Assembly: GCA_904395335.1 (NCBI GenBank)
Contig: CAJFNR010000067.1
Location: forward strand, 1-64,000
Length of the DNA: 64,000 nt
Direction of reading: 5' to 3'
Origin: Candidatus Avimonas narfae
Lineage (GTDB): Bacteria > Bacillota > Clostridia > Oscillospirales > Acutalibacteraceae
Shown piece by piece: positions 49,741-58,939 of the stretch; positions within the stretch are counted from its first letter, which is position 1, and the number at the start of each line of letters is the position of its first letter. Position numbers and translations under genes: made by a program. The notes beneath the pieces were generated by a model. The model saw only the letters and a program-made list of their open reading frames with translations, was not told the DNA's origin and did not search any database.

Positions 49741-51327
49741 TCAGCACAGTGGTACCAGCAGCATGGTGTCGTCTTTCAGCACATCGGCGGTCAGGCCGTT
49801 TTCTTCCATCACCGACTCCATGGAGGTATGGCAGCTTTTGGCGATCTCCCACAAGGATTCCCCGCCGCGGGCGTAATAGATTTTCAGCGCCGCGTCGGTC
49901 GTCGGGAAGGCGCCGTTTTCGTCCTCCTCCAGGGAACACACCGCCTGACAGCTTTCGGACATCATACAGCGGCGGGATACTGCCAGCTCCACCTTGATCT
50001 CCATCTGATTGGCGCCCATCATGTTGGCGTCCGCCCCGATGACGGTCAGACGGGTGGGCATCCGGTCGCAGTGCTCGTCGAATTCCAGGCTGAAATCGCC
50101 GGTGCGCTCGTAATACGCGATGATTCCCGAGGAATCCCGGGCCAGCATGGCGATGAGCAGCCGTCCATCCACCACTGCCTTGCCGTTTTCACACCGCTCC
50201 GCCACAGCGGCGGCTTCACACCACAGATCCACCACTTCGCTGACACCGTCCGGTGGCAGGTCCAGAGTCTGTTTGACCACGCAGGTGCTGCGGGTGATGT
50301 CCAGTAGGTGCTCCGCCTGCAGCGGACGGGCATCCATATGCAGCGGACACCGGATCGAATAGGCATCGGTGACCACCTCGGAGGTCCCGGTGCGGTAGCA
50401 TTGTATCCGGGCACACAGCTTGACGTTGACCGACAGCAGCCGGCTTTCCCCGGTCTGGTTGACACTGATATGCACATCGCTCATCAGCGTCTCCAGCTCC
50501 ACATCGCAGATCCATTCGTCGTTGAGACCGTCCACGTCCACGATCTGGCTGAAGGGAATCTCGTGCCGCGCCACCTGGGAGGCGCCCGTTTCCGGATTGC
50601 TGATGTACAGGTTTTTCAGCCGCAGCTCGCCTTTGACAATGGCCTTGTTGGTCATCAGCTTGCAGTCCTCCAGCACCGGCACCGCCTCGCACCGGACCAG
50701 CATCTCCGCCTCCGGCATCCCCTGGCCCAGCTCCAGCACCTCGCTGACCGTGAACTGCTTTTCACTGAAGGCCACCGGCACCGTATAGGACACCGGACGG
50801 GTCCGGGTGTACAGTCCCTCTCCCCGCACCGCCGTGACCACTTCACTGCCGCCCTCCGCCGTCACCTGCAGGCGGACGCTGAACGCGCCGTGAACATCCA
50901 GGCTCCGCGGACTGGTGGCGCGGCAGTTGACATAATCCGTTTTGGCCGTCAGGCTGATGCAGGGGTTCTCCACGCTGCTCTTGAGTATAAAGGTGCTGGT
51001 AAACGGCTTATTGAATTCGCAGCTGCGCACGCATTTGCGCTCCTCGTCCAGATAGAGGACGCGGAGGAACGCCACACCGTCCGCGCTCACCCGGTCCCCG
51101 CTGAGCTGCTTGTTTTGAATCACCGGCTCCAGCGTACATTTGAGCATCGCCGCGATATCGGGACAATAGTCGGGCAGCACAAAATCGCTGTCCACCGGCC
51201 GTTCGTCGCAATCGTCAAACACGGTATCGCACACCGCGATGGCCTTGGTGACGACCTGCGCGCCGCTTCGGGCGCTGCCCTGGGCCATGCCCAGGACCGA
51301 TTCTTGGTTATTCCCCTGAAAGTCCAT
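49741..51327 (-). CDS. DUF3794 (SPOCS) and LysM domain protein
   Basis: A 528-residue soluble protein with two or more SPOCS/DUF3794 units (for example DSDFVLPDYCPDIAAMLKC near residue 45 and repeated beta-rich parts) and a C-terminal LysM motif (YYARGGESLWEIAKSCHTS). In Clostridia such proteins sit beside spoIVA and play the part of SpoVID/SipL, which links SpoIVA to the spore surface and is required for coat attachment. The neighbouring spoIVA fits this exactly. AAAGGAGAGGTG precedes the ATG at 51327. Confidence 0.9.
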   Translation of the reverse strand: MDFQGNNQESVLGMAQGSARSGAQVVTKAIAVCDTVFDDCDERPVDSDFVLPDYCPDIAAMLKCTLEPVIQNKQLSGDRVSADGVAFLRVLYLDEERKCVRSCEFNKPFTSTFILKSSVENPCISLTAKTDYVNCRATSPRSLDVHGAFSVRLQVTAEGGSEVVTAVRGEGLYTRTRPVSYTVPVAFSEKQFTVSEVLELGQGMPEAEMLVRCEAVPVLEDCKLMTNKAIVKGELRLKNLYISNPETGASQVARHEIPFSQIVDVDGLNDEWICDVELETLMSDVHISVNQTGESRLLSVNVKLCARIQCYRTGTSEVVTDAYSIRCPLHMDARPLQAEHLLDITRSTCVVKQTLDLPPDGVSEVVDLWCEAAAVAERCENGKAVVDGRLLIAMLARDSSGIIAYYERTGDFSLEFDEHCDRMPTRLTVIGADANMMGANQMEIKVELAVSRRCMMSESCQAVCSLEEDENGAFPTTDAALKIYYARGGESLWEIAKSCHTSMESVMEENGLTADVLKDDTMLLVPLC

Positions 51328-51502
51328 GAAGGCACCTCTCCTTTGCGCTTTATCTAGCACCAATATATTCGACCTGTCCAACGGGTATGCCTGCGCGGAG
51401 GCGAAATTTCCCCGTCGAGGGCAAAAGGCCGGCGTTCGATGCCCTCATCGCATTGTATTCTGGAAAAAGGCGCCAAAGAACCCATTCCTTCCCATACTCA
51501 TA

Positions 51503-51566
51503 AAATCGATCCTATAAAAATACCGGGATGAGTGGTCTCATCCCGGTATTTTTATAGGATCGATTT
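51503..51566. terminator. 30-bp perfect hairpin, terminator of the mreB-like gene
   Basis: Two perfectly complementary 30-base arms (51503-51532 and 51537-51566) enclose a 4-base loop. The core TACCGGGATGAG/CTCATCCCGGTA is followed by TTTTTAT on both strands, and the pairing goes on through the T tract to ATCGATTT. It ends the minus-strand transcript from 51592. Confidence 0.85.
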
Positions 51567-51591
51567 GTAACAAAACCTATTTTTCTTATGC

Positions 51592-52632
51592 CTACACATC
51601 CATATCCGACAGGCGATAGCTGAACTGATTGATATCGTATACACCGGTGGACATGATCTTTACATAGCGGGAGGCTTTAGCCGTCCCCAGGGCCACGCAG
51701 TCCTCTGGCTGCTCCGCCACCCGGCAGGCTACGCCCGCCTTCTGCGCGATGCGGCTGTCCAGGCCCTTCAGCCTGGCCAATCCGCCGGTGAGCAGGATGC
51801 CGGTGTCGTACACATCCCCCACCAGCTCAGGAGGGGTGTTTTCCAGCACTCTCTGCAGGGAGGAGATAATCTCGTCCAGCGGCTCCTCCATGGCCTCATA
51901 GACCTCCCGGGCGGAGATTTCCCGCGTGCGGGGAAGCCCCTTTACCGCATCCCGTCCTTTGACAGGCATGGTTTCCTCCCCTGTCTGATCCGGGTCGGCG
52001 GTTCCAATGGCGATCTTCATCTGCTCCGCAGTCTGACGGCCGATAATCAAGCCATAACGATTGTGGACATAGCGGACGATGGCCTCGTCCAGGTCGTCGC
52101 CGCCCTTCCGAAGCGATACGGAGGAGGCCATTCCCTTGAGGGTCAGTACCGCCGCATCGGTGGTTCCCCCGCCGATATCAGCCACCATGCAGCCGCGGGG
52201 AGCCGCCACGTCCACTCCCGCCCCGATGGCGGCAGCCACCGATTCCTCGATCAGCACCGCCCGCCGAGCGCCGGAGGCCATGGCCGCCTCCACGGCGGAG
52301 CGCCGCTCCACCTCGGTAATGGAGGCAGGGACACTGACGGCCACCTTGGGCTTGAGCACTTTATACGCGCACACCTGCCGCACAAAGCTGCGCAGCATCC
52401 GCTCCGCGTACTGATAATCGGAAATAACGCCTTTGGCCAGAGGGCGGATCACACGGATGGAATCCGGCGAGCGCCCCAGCATTTCATAGGCCTCCCGGCC
52501 GCAGGCAATGGTTTTGTCAGAATCCCGGTCCACCGCGATCACGGAGGGCTGCCGCAGCACAACGCCCCTACCCGATACCGCGATCACTACCTGAGACGTG
52601 CCCAGATCGATTCCCAGATTCATGCCAGGCAT
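51592..52632 (-). CDS. MreB/Mbl family rod-shape actin
   Basis: MreB-type actins guide wall synthesis along the cell. The 346-residue protein has the phosphate-1 loop GIDLGTSQVVIAV, ADIGGGTTDAAVLTLKG, an adenosine motif LLTGGLARLKGLD and VIEESVAAAIGAG-like LIEESVAAAIGAGV. It opens with MPGMNLGIDLG after AAAGGGGGA. No mreC/mreD follow, so this is a stand-alone paralogue (Mbl or MreBH kind), possibly used in sporulation given the neighbours. Confidence 0.92.
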   Translation of the reverse strand: MPGMNLGIDLGTSQVVIAVSGRGVVLRQPSVIAVDRDSDKTIACGREAYEMLGRSPDSIRVIRPLAKGVISDYQYAERMLRSFVRQVCAYKVLKPKVAVSVPASITEVERRSAVEAAMASGARRAVLIEESVAAAIGAGVDVAAPRGCMVADIGGGTTDAAVLTLKGMASSVSLRKGGDDLDEAIVRYVHNRYGLIIGRQTAEQMKIAIGTADPDQTGEETMPVKGRDAVKGLPRTREISAREVYEAMEEPLDEIISSLQRVLENTPPELVGDVYDTGILLTGGLARLKGLDSRIAQKAGVACRVAEQPEDCVALGTAKASRYVKIMSTGVYDINQFSYRLSDMDV

Positions 52633-52684
52633 GGACGTCCCCCTTTCTGTGCGCACGTGGTCGCTTTCTGTCGATTATACGGCA

Positions 52685-53389
52685 TCAGCCGCCGTTTGAC
52701 AAGCGGGCGGCGGCAGCCGTTACGGCATAGACTTCCTCCGCCCCGTAGATTTTCAGCATTTTGGCGCATTCGTCCAAAGTAGCCCCGGTAGTGGAAACAT
52801 CATCCACCAACAGAAGCACCTGTCCTTCGGGCACAAAGCCAGGTGCACAGTCAAACACCCCCAGCACATTTCCGCTGCGCTGGGAGGCGGGAAGCGACCG
52901 TTGAGGTGGATTCTCCGCCACCTTGACCAAACCTTCCGCCACCGGTACAGCCAGCCCCTTCCCTAAAGCGGAAGCCAGCCGTTCGCTCTGGTTATAGCCC
53001 CGTTCCCGGCGGGTACTGTCCGAAATGGGAACCGGCACCAAGGCGTCAAAAGCGATTCCCTCATATTCCCGGCGCACAGTTTCTGCCATGGCCTGAGCAA
53101 AGCCTTCTGCGGCGTAGACCTTGCCGTACAGCTTAAGCCGGAGAATCCCCCGCTTAGCCGGGCCCTCGTAGTAAAAGGGTGACACGCAGCGGCGATAGGC
53201 CCGGCGGCGTTGTCCACAGCGGCAGCTGCCTTTCTCCCTGCCGCACAGGGGACACACCGGGCCTGCGATACGGGGAAGCTCCTCCCGACAGCGGGAGCAG
53301 GCCGTTTGTCCCGTCTCCACCGGATGCCCACAAAAGGCACATCGGCGCGGAAACAGCCAGTCCAACAGCCGGTCAAGCCTTCCCGCCAT
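52685..53389 (-). CDS. comFC: ComF family phosphoribosyltransferase-like protein
   Basis: A 234-residue protein with an N-terminal zinc-finger region (CAFCGHPVETGQTACSRC and CPLCGREKGSCRCG) and a C-terminal PRT domain (VPVPISDSTRRERGYNQSERLA, then LLVDDVSTTGATLDEC). ComFC is needed for DNA uptake and processing in competence. AAGGAAGGGG precedes the ATG. It is 18 bases behind recD2 on the same strand; comFA is absent here. Confidence 0.92.
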   Translation of the reverse strand: MAGRLDRLLDWLFPRRCAFCGHPVETGQTACSRCREELPRIAGPVCPLCGREKGSCRCGQRRRAYRRCVSPFYYEGPAKRGILRLKLYGKVYAAEGFAQAMAETVRREYEGIAFDALVPVPISDSTRRERGYNQSERLASALGKGLAVPVAEGLVKVAENPPQRSLPASQRSGNVLGVFDCAPGFVPEGQVLLLVDDVSTTGATLDECAKMLKIYGAEEVYAVTAAAARLSNGG

Positions 53390-53407
53390 GTCTGTGTCCC
53401 CTTCCTT

Positions 53408-55648
53408 TTACAGATCCACTGCCACAGTTTCCCGCATCATGTGGCACAAGCCGGTATACCGCAGGGTTTTCCGGTTGTTGTCCACCATATCCGCCAGCGT
53501 CTGGCGGCTTCCCACGATGATCAACAGGGATTTGGCCCGGGTGACAGCAGTGTACAGCAGATTGCGGTAACACAGCTGACGCTGCGTGCGGTACAGCGGC
53601 AGGATCACAGCGTCGAACTCGCTCCCCTGGCTCTTGTGCACTGTCGCGGCATAGGCCAGCTCCAGATCCTGGGCCTCCTGCTTGGTATAGAGAGCGGTGC
53701 GGTCCTCAAACCGCACGCTGAGGGTCCCCTCCCGGGGATCGATCTCCTCCAGAATGCCGATATCTCCATTGAACACCCCGGACCCGGTCTCTCCGTCGTC
53801 CCGGGTCCACACGATGTCGTAATTGTTTCGCACGTGCATCACCTTGTCCCCCACCCGGAACAGGATACCTTCCACCGTAATTTCCCGCTTGCCTTCCTGA
53901 GCCGGGTTGAGGCAAGCCTGTAAACGGCGGTTGAAATCCCCGGTGCCCAGAAACCCTTTACGTCCCGGGCAGAGCACCTGGATACCGTCGAATACGGTAT
54001 AACCATACCGGGCAGGCAGCCGGCGGTCGCATAGCTCCTGCACTGTCTGCGCCACTTCCTCCTCCGTCCCTTTGGCCATGAAGAAAAAATCCCCATCCTT
54101 ATACCCGATTTCCGGCATGGTTCCCTCCACGATACGGTGGGCATTGAGGATAATATGGCTCTCCTGCGCCTGGCGGAACACCTCGGTGAGCTCCACCTTA
54201 GGCAGCACACCGCTGTCCATTAAATCGTGCAGCACGCTGCCCGGTCCCACGGAGGGCAGCTGGTCGCTGTCCCCCACCATGATGAGCCGGCAGCCGCTTT
54301 TCAGCGCCCGCAGCAGGCTCTCAAACAGCAGCGTATCCACCATGGACAGCTCGTCCACCACCACCGCATCCGCATCCAGCGGATTGCGCTCGTTGCGGTC
54401 GAACACCGGCGTGTCGTCGTCATCCCACTGCACTTCCAGCAAGCGGTGCAGTGTTTTGGCTTCGCATCCCGTCAGCTCGGCGATGCGCTTGGCCGCCCGG
54501 CCGGTGGGGGCGGCAATGGCCACCGTCTCTCCCATTCCCTCCAGTAGGCGGATAATGGCCCGCAGGGTGGTGGTTTTTCCGGTGCCGGGGCCGCCGGTGA
54601 GGATCAGCACGCCCTTTTCAATGGCCTCCCGGATGGCTTGGCGCTGCCGCGCCTCGTAATGGAGGCCGCCGGACCGCTCAACGGCGTCGATCTGCTCCTC
54701 CAGCCGCCGCTCCGGAAGCGGAGGAAAGCCGGTCATCAGCCGCAGCCGCGCCGCGATAAACTGCTCCGCCCGGTACAGCCGCTCCAGATAGACAAAACGC
54801 CGGCCGTTCCATTGAGCCTCTTTCAGCGGCGAGGCGGCCCCCGTCAGCATCTGCTCCAGCACTTCGCCGGCCAACGCGGTGTCTATCCCCAGCATATCCG
54901 CCGCCGCGGGGACCAGCTTATCCGCTGGCAGGCAGGTATGACCGTTGCCCAGATTGTGCCGCAGTACATAGAGAAGCCCCGCCTCCACCCGCCGCGGATC
55001 GTCAGACGGCCGGTCCATGCCCATACAGATGCGGTCTGCCCGCTCAAAGCCGATATACAATCCGCTGGAACAGAGGACATAGGGATTCTCCCGAATCATC
55101 CCCACCGTTGCTGTCCCCCATTTTTTCCAGCACCGTAACGCCTCCGACGGCGTCAGTCCGTATTGGGAAAAGGTCAGCATCACTTCCCGCAGCCCAAACT
55201 GCCCGGCGAACTCCTCCCCCATTTTCAGCGCCTTTTTTAGGGATATCCCGGGGATCTCCGCCAGGCGGCGGGGTTCCCGCTCCAGGATCTGCAGCGCCTC
55301 GTCACCGAATTTCTTGAGGATGCGGGCAGCGGTGGACGGGCCGATCCCTTTAATGGCGCCGGAGGACAGATACCGCAGGATAGCGTCCGATCCGGTAGGA
55401 AGCTGCTGCTGGCAATGCTCCGCCCGGAACTGGGGGCCGAAGCTGGGATGCTCCACCCATTTCCCGGCCAGGGTGACCTGTTCCCCCGGATTGACCGGCG
55501 GCAACACCCCCACCACCTTGTGGTATTCGCCGGCGGACTCCACCTCCATGACGGTCCAGCCGTTGTCCTCATTGCGGAAAACCACCCGTTCCACCGTTCC
55601 CTGGAGCTGCACCCCCTGCTGCTCCTGTCTGTTTTCGGCATCCTGCAT
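53408..55648 (-). CDS. recD2: RecD2-type ATP-dependent DNA helicase
   Basis: A 746-residue 5'-3' superfamily 1 helicase. The N-terminal OB-like part (VERVVFRNEDNGWTVMEV) and helix-hairpin-helix repeats (GIGPSTAARILKKFG, EIPGISLKKA) are the RecD2 hallmark. The motor has Walker A TGGPGTGKTT, VVDELSMVD, GDSDQLPSVGPG, TVHKSQGSEFD and LLYTAVTRAK. RecD2 works in replication-linked repair without RecBC. The ribosome binding site is weak. Confidence 0.96.
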   Translation of the reverse strand: MQDAENRQEQQGVQLQGTVERVVFRNEDNGWTVMEVESAGEYHKVVGVLPPVNPGEQVTLAGKWVEHPSFGPQFRAEHCQQQLPTGSDAILRYLSSGAIKGIGPSTAARILKKFGDEALQILEREPRRLAEIPGISLKKALKMGEEFAGQFGLREVMLTFSQYGLTPSEALRCWKKWGTATVGMIRENPYVLCSSGLYIGFERADRICMGMDRPSDDPRRVEAGLLYVLRHNLGNGHTCLPADKLVPAAADMLGIDTALAGEVLEQMLTGAASPLKEAQWNGRRFVYLERLYRAEQFIAARLRLMTGFPPLPERRLEEQIDAVERSGGLHYEARQRQAIREAIEKGVLILTGGPGTGKTTTLRAIIRLLEGMGETVAIAAPTGRAAKRIAELTGCEAKTLHRLLEVQWDDDDTPVFDRNERNPLDADAVVVDELSMVDTLLFESLLRALKSGCRLIMVGDSDQLPSVGPGSVLHDLMDSGVLPKVELTEVFRQAQESHIILNAHRIVEGTMPEIGYKDGDFFFMAKGTEEEVAQTVQELCDRRLPARYGYTVFDGIQVLCPGRKGFLGTGDFNRRLQACLNPAQEGKREITVEGILFRVGDKVMHVRNNYDIVWTRDDGETGSGVFNGDIGILEEIDPREGTLSVRFEDRTALYTKQEAQDLELAYAATVHKSQGSEFDAVILPLYRTQRQLCYRNLLYTAVTRAKSLLIIVGSRQTLADMVDNNRKTLRYTGLCHMMRETVAVDL

Positions 55649-55730
55649 TGCGCCGCCACCGGCCTTTCCGATCGGCTTCCTTAGAAAGCCGATCCTATGT
55701 TCTATTCTTCAGTATAACGCAAACCCCCAG

Positions 55731-56078
55731 TTAATGCAAATTCTCCCGGCAGGCCAGATTCAGTTCGGCCGGCCGGCACAGCCCCACTCTGTCGGTCTCC
55801 TCACAGAGCTTTTCTGCAAGCTGTCTGGTTTCCCGGTCCAGCCCCATATCCAACAGCCAGATACGCCGGACCTTTCGTTTTTCCGTCCAGCGGCACTCCA
55901 CCGCCGCCGACCGAACCACATATTCGATATCGCTGCGATGTCCGCTGACCGGGATCACCCAGATTCCCGCTTCACCCGATTGAGGTGCCAGCCACCTTGT
56001 CACTACGCCGCGTATCAGCTCCACACAGCCGTACAGTGCCAGAAGCAATACGGCAATCAGCAAAATTGTCTCGCCCAT
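55731..56078 (-). CDS. Small membrane-anchored protein of unknown function
   Basis: A 115-residue protein with one N-terminal membrane helix (about 4-25) and a soluble remainder with VIPVSGHRSDIEYVVRSAA and RRIWLLDMGLDRETRQLAEKL. The latter resembles a short alpha/beta domain of the kind seen in small glycosyltransferase-like proteins, but no family is certain. AAGGAGAGG precedes the ATG. It lies 82 bases upstream of recD2 and may share its transcript. Confidence 0.75.
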   Translation of the reverse strand: MGETILLIAVLLLALYGCVELIRGVVTRWLAPQSGEAGIWVIPVSGHRSDIEYVVRSAAVECRWTEKRKVRRIWLLDMGLDRETRQLAEKLCEETDRVGLCRPAELNLACRENLH

Positions 56079-56639
56079 GCCGATCCTCTCCTTCCGTCAG
56101 CCGGTACGAAAAACGCATCCCGCCTCGCACCCACCCGGCGTTTTCCGTTCCCTGATTCATTGTATGCCACGACATCAAAAGAGTGAAAAAGGGACCGGGT
56201 ATAAAAGGAAAAACTATCGAAACCGTTTTCCGCTGCAGAAAGTATCTCCTCAACATCAAATAGGACGCGGAATCTCCGTGGCAACACTGTAGCGATAGGA
56301 ATTCCCCGTATTTTCAATCCGTGCACTGCTCGGACCAGCGTGCTATCTCCGGCCCTCCCCCTTCACAATATGATCATGTATCGCGATGATTCCCCCTATG
56401 CCTCAGGCAGCGCATCATCTTAAAAGGGGGGCCAAAGCAAGCCCTTCACCTAGATGGCGTGAAAAAGCGCTTCATTCATCAGCATCATAGTGTTCCGGCC
56501 GCGATCCTCCCTTTGTATACTGTTGTGCATCAGCTAACCGCTTTTCCCTTCCAGAGTCACAGAGCATAAATGTCCCGAGCGTAGGATATCACACTCCTTT
56601 TACTGCCATTTTGGCTGACGATTTCTTACCCAGCTGCAG
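56079..56639. other. Intergenic region upstream of the small membrane gene
   Basis: About 560 bases with no convincing gene on either strand. Scattered short palindromes are present, but no clear promoter, repeat or RNA fold stands out. Confidence 0.5.
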
Positions 56640-56679
56640 TGGAAAAAAATATAAAAAGGCAGCCGCTTAAACGGCTGCC
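56640..56679 (-). terminator. Terminator of the cotJ operon
   Basis: On the minus strand GGCAGCCG-TTTAAG-CGGCTGCC is followed by TTTTTATATTTTTTT. It lies about 100 bases after the cotJC stop. Confidence 0.88.
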
Positions 56680-56781
56680 CCGGATCGCGATACGATAGTA
56701 AATCGCTCTGTTTGAGAGGACTCAACCCATATTTCGCCCTTTTGAGACCTTCTCCAACCACTATCATGGTTGAAATTTCTT

Positions 56782-57408
56782 TTATGACGGACAAGAGGTG
56801 CCCTTTCCACACACTTTATCAAAGCTGGGATTGCATGCATAGAAATTTTTGCTGTTCAATCGGTCGGTCGTTAAGCGCAGCCCCTCGCCAAAGCGTTGAT
56901 AATGGACAATCTCCCGTTGCCGCAAAAATTTAAGAGGTTCACGGATGTCGGGGTCGTCAATCAAACGCAATAGGTTATCGTAGGTAGTCCGCGCTTTTTG
57001 TTCCGCCGCCATATTTTCATGCAAATCGGCTAACAGATCGCCTTTTGACTGAAAGTAATTGGCGCTCCATGGGGCCCCGGATGCCGCTACCGGATATATT
57101 CCAGCAGTATGATCGACAAAGTAGGTGTCAAATCCGCTTCGGAGAATTTCCTCTTCACTCATATCCCGTGTCAGTTGGTGTACCATGGCTGCAATCATTT
57201 CAAAATGTGCCAATTCCTCTGTTCCTATATCGGTCAATAATCCCTTCAAATCGCTATAGGGCATAGAATATCTCTGACTTAAATACCGAAGGGAAGCTGT
57301 CATTTCGCCATCCGGCCCACCGTACTGACTGATTATGATTTTTGCAAATTTGGGATTGGGGTTTTTAATATTGATAGGATACTGCAATTTTTTCTGGTAT
57401 TGCCACAT
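56782..57408 (-). CDS. cotJC: Manganese catalase-type spore coat protein CotJC
   Basis: CotJC is a ferritin-like dimanganese catalase found in spore coats. The 208-residue protein has the metal ligands in DIGTEELAHFEMIA, HENMAAEQKARTTY and REIVHYQRFGEGL, and the start MWQYQKKLQYPINIKNPNP typical of CotJC. It lies 3 bases after cotJB. It probably protects the spore against peroxide. Confidence 0.95.
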   Translation of the reverse strand: MWQYQKKLQYPINIKNPNPKFAKIIISQYGGPDGEMTASLRYLSQRYSMPYSDLKGLLTDIGTEELAHFEMIAAMVHQLTRDMSEEEILRSGFDTYFVDHTAGIYPVAASGAPWSANYFQSKGDLLADLHENMAAEQKARTTYDNLLRLIDDPDIREPLKFLRQREIVHYQRFGEGLRLTTDRLNSKNFYACNPSFDKVCGKGTSCPS

Positions 57409-57411
57409 GAG

Positions 57412-57672
57412 TCAGTCCTCCCTCCTGTAGTCCCATGGCCAAGGGTTATCCACCCACGACCAGCGATTCCCTTTGACATCGTCGCTGGTCAGCACGTAAG
57501 GACCGAATTTTGCCTCGTATTCCTGCACCAGCTGTGCCCGTTTCTCTTGAACCTGCTGACGGGTTTTAAGCGCCCGCATATCATCCGAATGCGTGTCCAG
57601 ATACAGTCCCAGTTCCAGGATGGTAAAATCATACGAATAGATCCGGCGGAGCATCTGTCTTTTTTCGTTCAT
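57412..57672 (-). CDS. cotJB: Spore coat protein CotJB
   Basis: An 86-residue helical protein that matches CotJB (RRIYSYDFTILELGLYLDTH, then FGPYVLTSDDV and WSWVDNPWPWDYR). The ATG at 57672 follows AAGGGG and overlaps the cotJA stop by 4 bases. CotJB is expected to be incorporated in the coat together with CotJA and CotJC. Confidence 0.93.
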   Translation of the reverse strand: MNEKRQMLRRIYSYDFTILELGLYLDTHSDDMRALKTRQQVQEKRAQLVQEYEAKFGPYVLTSDDVKGNRWSWVDNPWPWDYRRED

Positions 57673-57875
57673 TTCACACACCCCTTCGGCATCCACGGTT
57701 TATCCAAATCAGGAAAAACCGTTCCGCGTACAAATCCGTCCTCCGGTTCGTACATGGTCTTCAGCTGCTGCATAGGCACATACGCCATTCCAACCACCGG
57801 CATGGTATCCATGTCGGACATGCCGTCATCCGAACAAGAGGAATCGCCGACATTGTAAAACAGGTTGTTATCCAT
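57669..57875 (-). CDS. cotJA: Spore coat-associated protein CotJA
   Basis: A 68-residue protein, first gene of the operon, with the conserved MAYVPMQQLKTMYEPEDGFVR-type core (here VGMAYVPMQQLKTMY) and the LDKPWMPKGC end. AAAGGAG lies 7 bases before the ATG. Upstream on the minus strand, CATATT and CATAAT lie close to sigma-E style boxes, but the spacing of 10 is short. Confidence 0.9.
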   Translation of the reverse strand: MDNNLFYNVGDSSCSDDGMSDMDTMPVVGMAYVPMQQLKTMYEPEDGFVRGTVFPDLDKPWMPKGCVK

Positions 57876-58098
57876 TGACTGATCTCCTTTGTTTAAAGTA
57901 GAGGCAGTACCTCTCTGACTAGATTATGCTCCGGTAGGAATATGGGTTCAGAAAACTTAGGAATACATAAAGGCAGCTATGTCTGTTTATACAAATTTTT
58001 CGTCTATTTAGACATGGGCTTTTTTATTAGAAGCAGGATAATAGAGACGCGGGAAAGCTGTATAAGCCAAACCGGAATAAGAGAAGGGACTGACCAAA

Positions 58099-58824
58099 AT
58101 GAACGTAAGAATATACAAGGATGCCAAGGCAATCGGCACTGCGGCGGCGGCCCTGTTTGCCGCTCAGGTTATTGATAAGCCCAACAGCGTGTTGGGCCTC
58201 GCTACCGGCTCCTCCCCTATTCCTACCTATCAGAAAATGGCAGAGATGTATCGTGAGGGAGCGGTTGATTTCTCCGGCGTTACCACATTTAATTTGGACG
58301 AATATGTGGGCTTGGATCATGATCATGACCAGAGCTATTATTACTTTATGATGGAGAACCTCTTTAAACATATCAATGTGCCGCACGACCGCATTCATGT
58401 CCTGTCCGGTACTGCTGCCAATGTGGAAGATGAATGCCGCCATTATGAAGAGATGATTGAGGCTGCGGGTGGTATAGATCTTCAGATTCTTGGCATCGGC
58501 CGCAACGGACATATTGCATTCAACGAACCCGCTGATGCATTTGCCCCCACCACGCACATCGTTGAGTTGACGGAGAGCACGATTGAGGCCAACAAGCGCT
58601 TCTTCGCCAGCGCTGATGATGTGCCACGCCGCGCTCTTACGATGGGTATCGGTTCGATCATGAAAGCTCGTTCCATCGTAATCATTGCCACCGGAAGCGA
58701 TAAGGCGGAAGCCATCAAAGAGATGGTTAACGGTCCGATTTCACCCTCTTGTCCGGCATCCATCCTGCAGGTTCATCCTGACACAGTAGTAATGGTGGAC
58801 GAAGCAGCGGGAGCCCTTCTGTAA
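58099..58824 (+). CDS. nagB: Glucosamine-6-phosphate deaminase
   Basis: NagB turns glucosamine-6-phosphate into fructose-6-phosphate and ammonia. The 241-residue protein has LGLATGSSPIPTY (phosphate loop), TFNLDEYVGL with the catalytic Asp, GIGRNGHIAFNEPA, and ALTMGIGSIMKA. Length is normal. No nagA or PTS gene is adjacent, so it is expressed alone. The ribosome binding site (GAAGGGA) is weak. Confidence 0.97.
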   Translation: MNVRIYKDAKAIGTAAAALFAAQVIDKPNSVLGLATGSSPIPTYQKMAEMYREGAVDFSGVTTFNLDEYVGLDHDHDQSYYYFMMENLFKHINVPHDRIHVLSGTAANVEDECRHYEEMIEAAGGIDLQILGIGRNGHIAFNEPADAFAPTTHIVELTESTIEANKRFFASADDVPRRALTMGIGSIMKARSIVIIATGSDKAEAIKEMVNGPISPSCPASILQVHPDTVVMVDEAAGALL

Positions 58825-58841
58825 ATCCTATACCAAAAAGC

Positions 58842-58878
58842 ATAAGGCGGGTACCCCCCAGGTATCCGCCTTATTTCA
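58842..58878 (+). terminator. Terminator of nagB
   Basis: ATAAGGCGGGTACC and GGTATCCGCCTTAT form a 14-bp stem (one G-U pair on the plus strand) with a 5-base loop, ending TTATTT. Confidence 0.85.
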
Positions 58879-58939
58879 TATGCCAAATCTTAAGTTTTTA
58901 CAAATTTCTCGGCACAGAGCTTTTTTTCATTGCTTTTAC

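Noticed and set aside
57876-57960. Sigma-E promoter for cotJ
   Set aside because: CATATT and CATAAT are present, but 10 bp apart, shorter than the usual spacing, so no promoter feature was entered.
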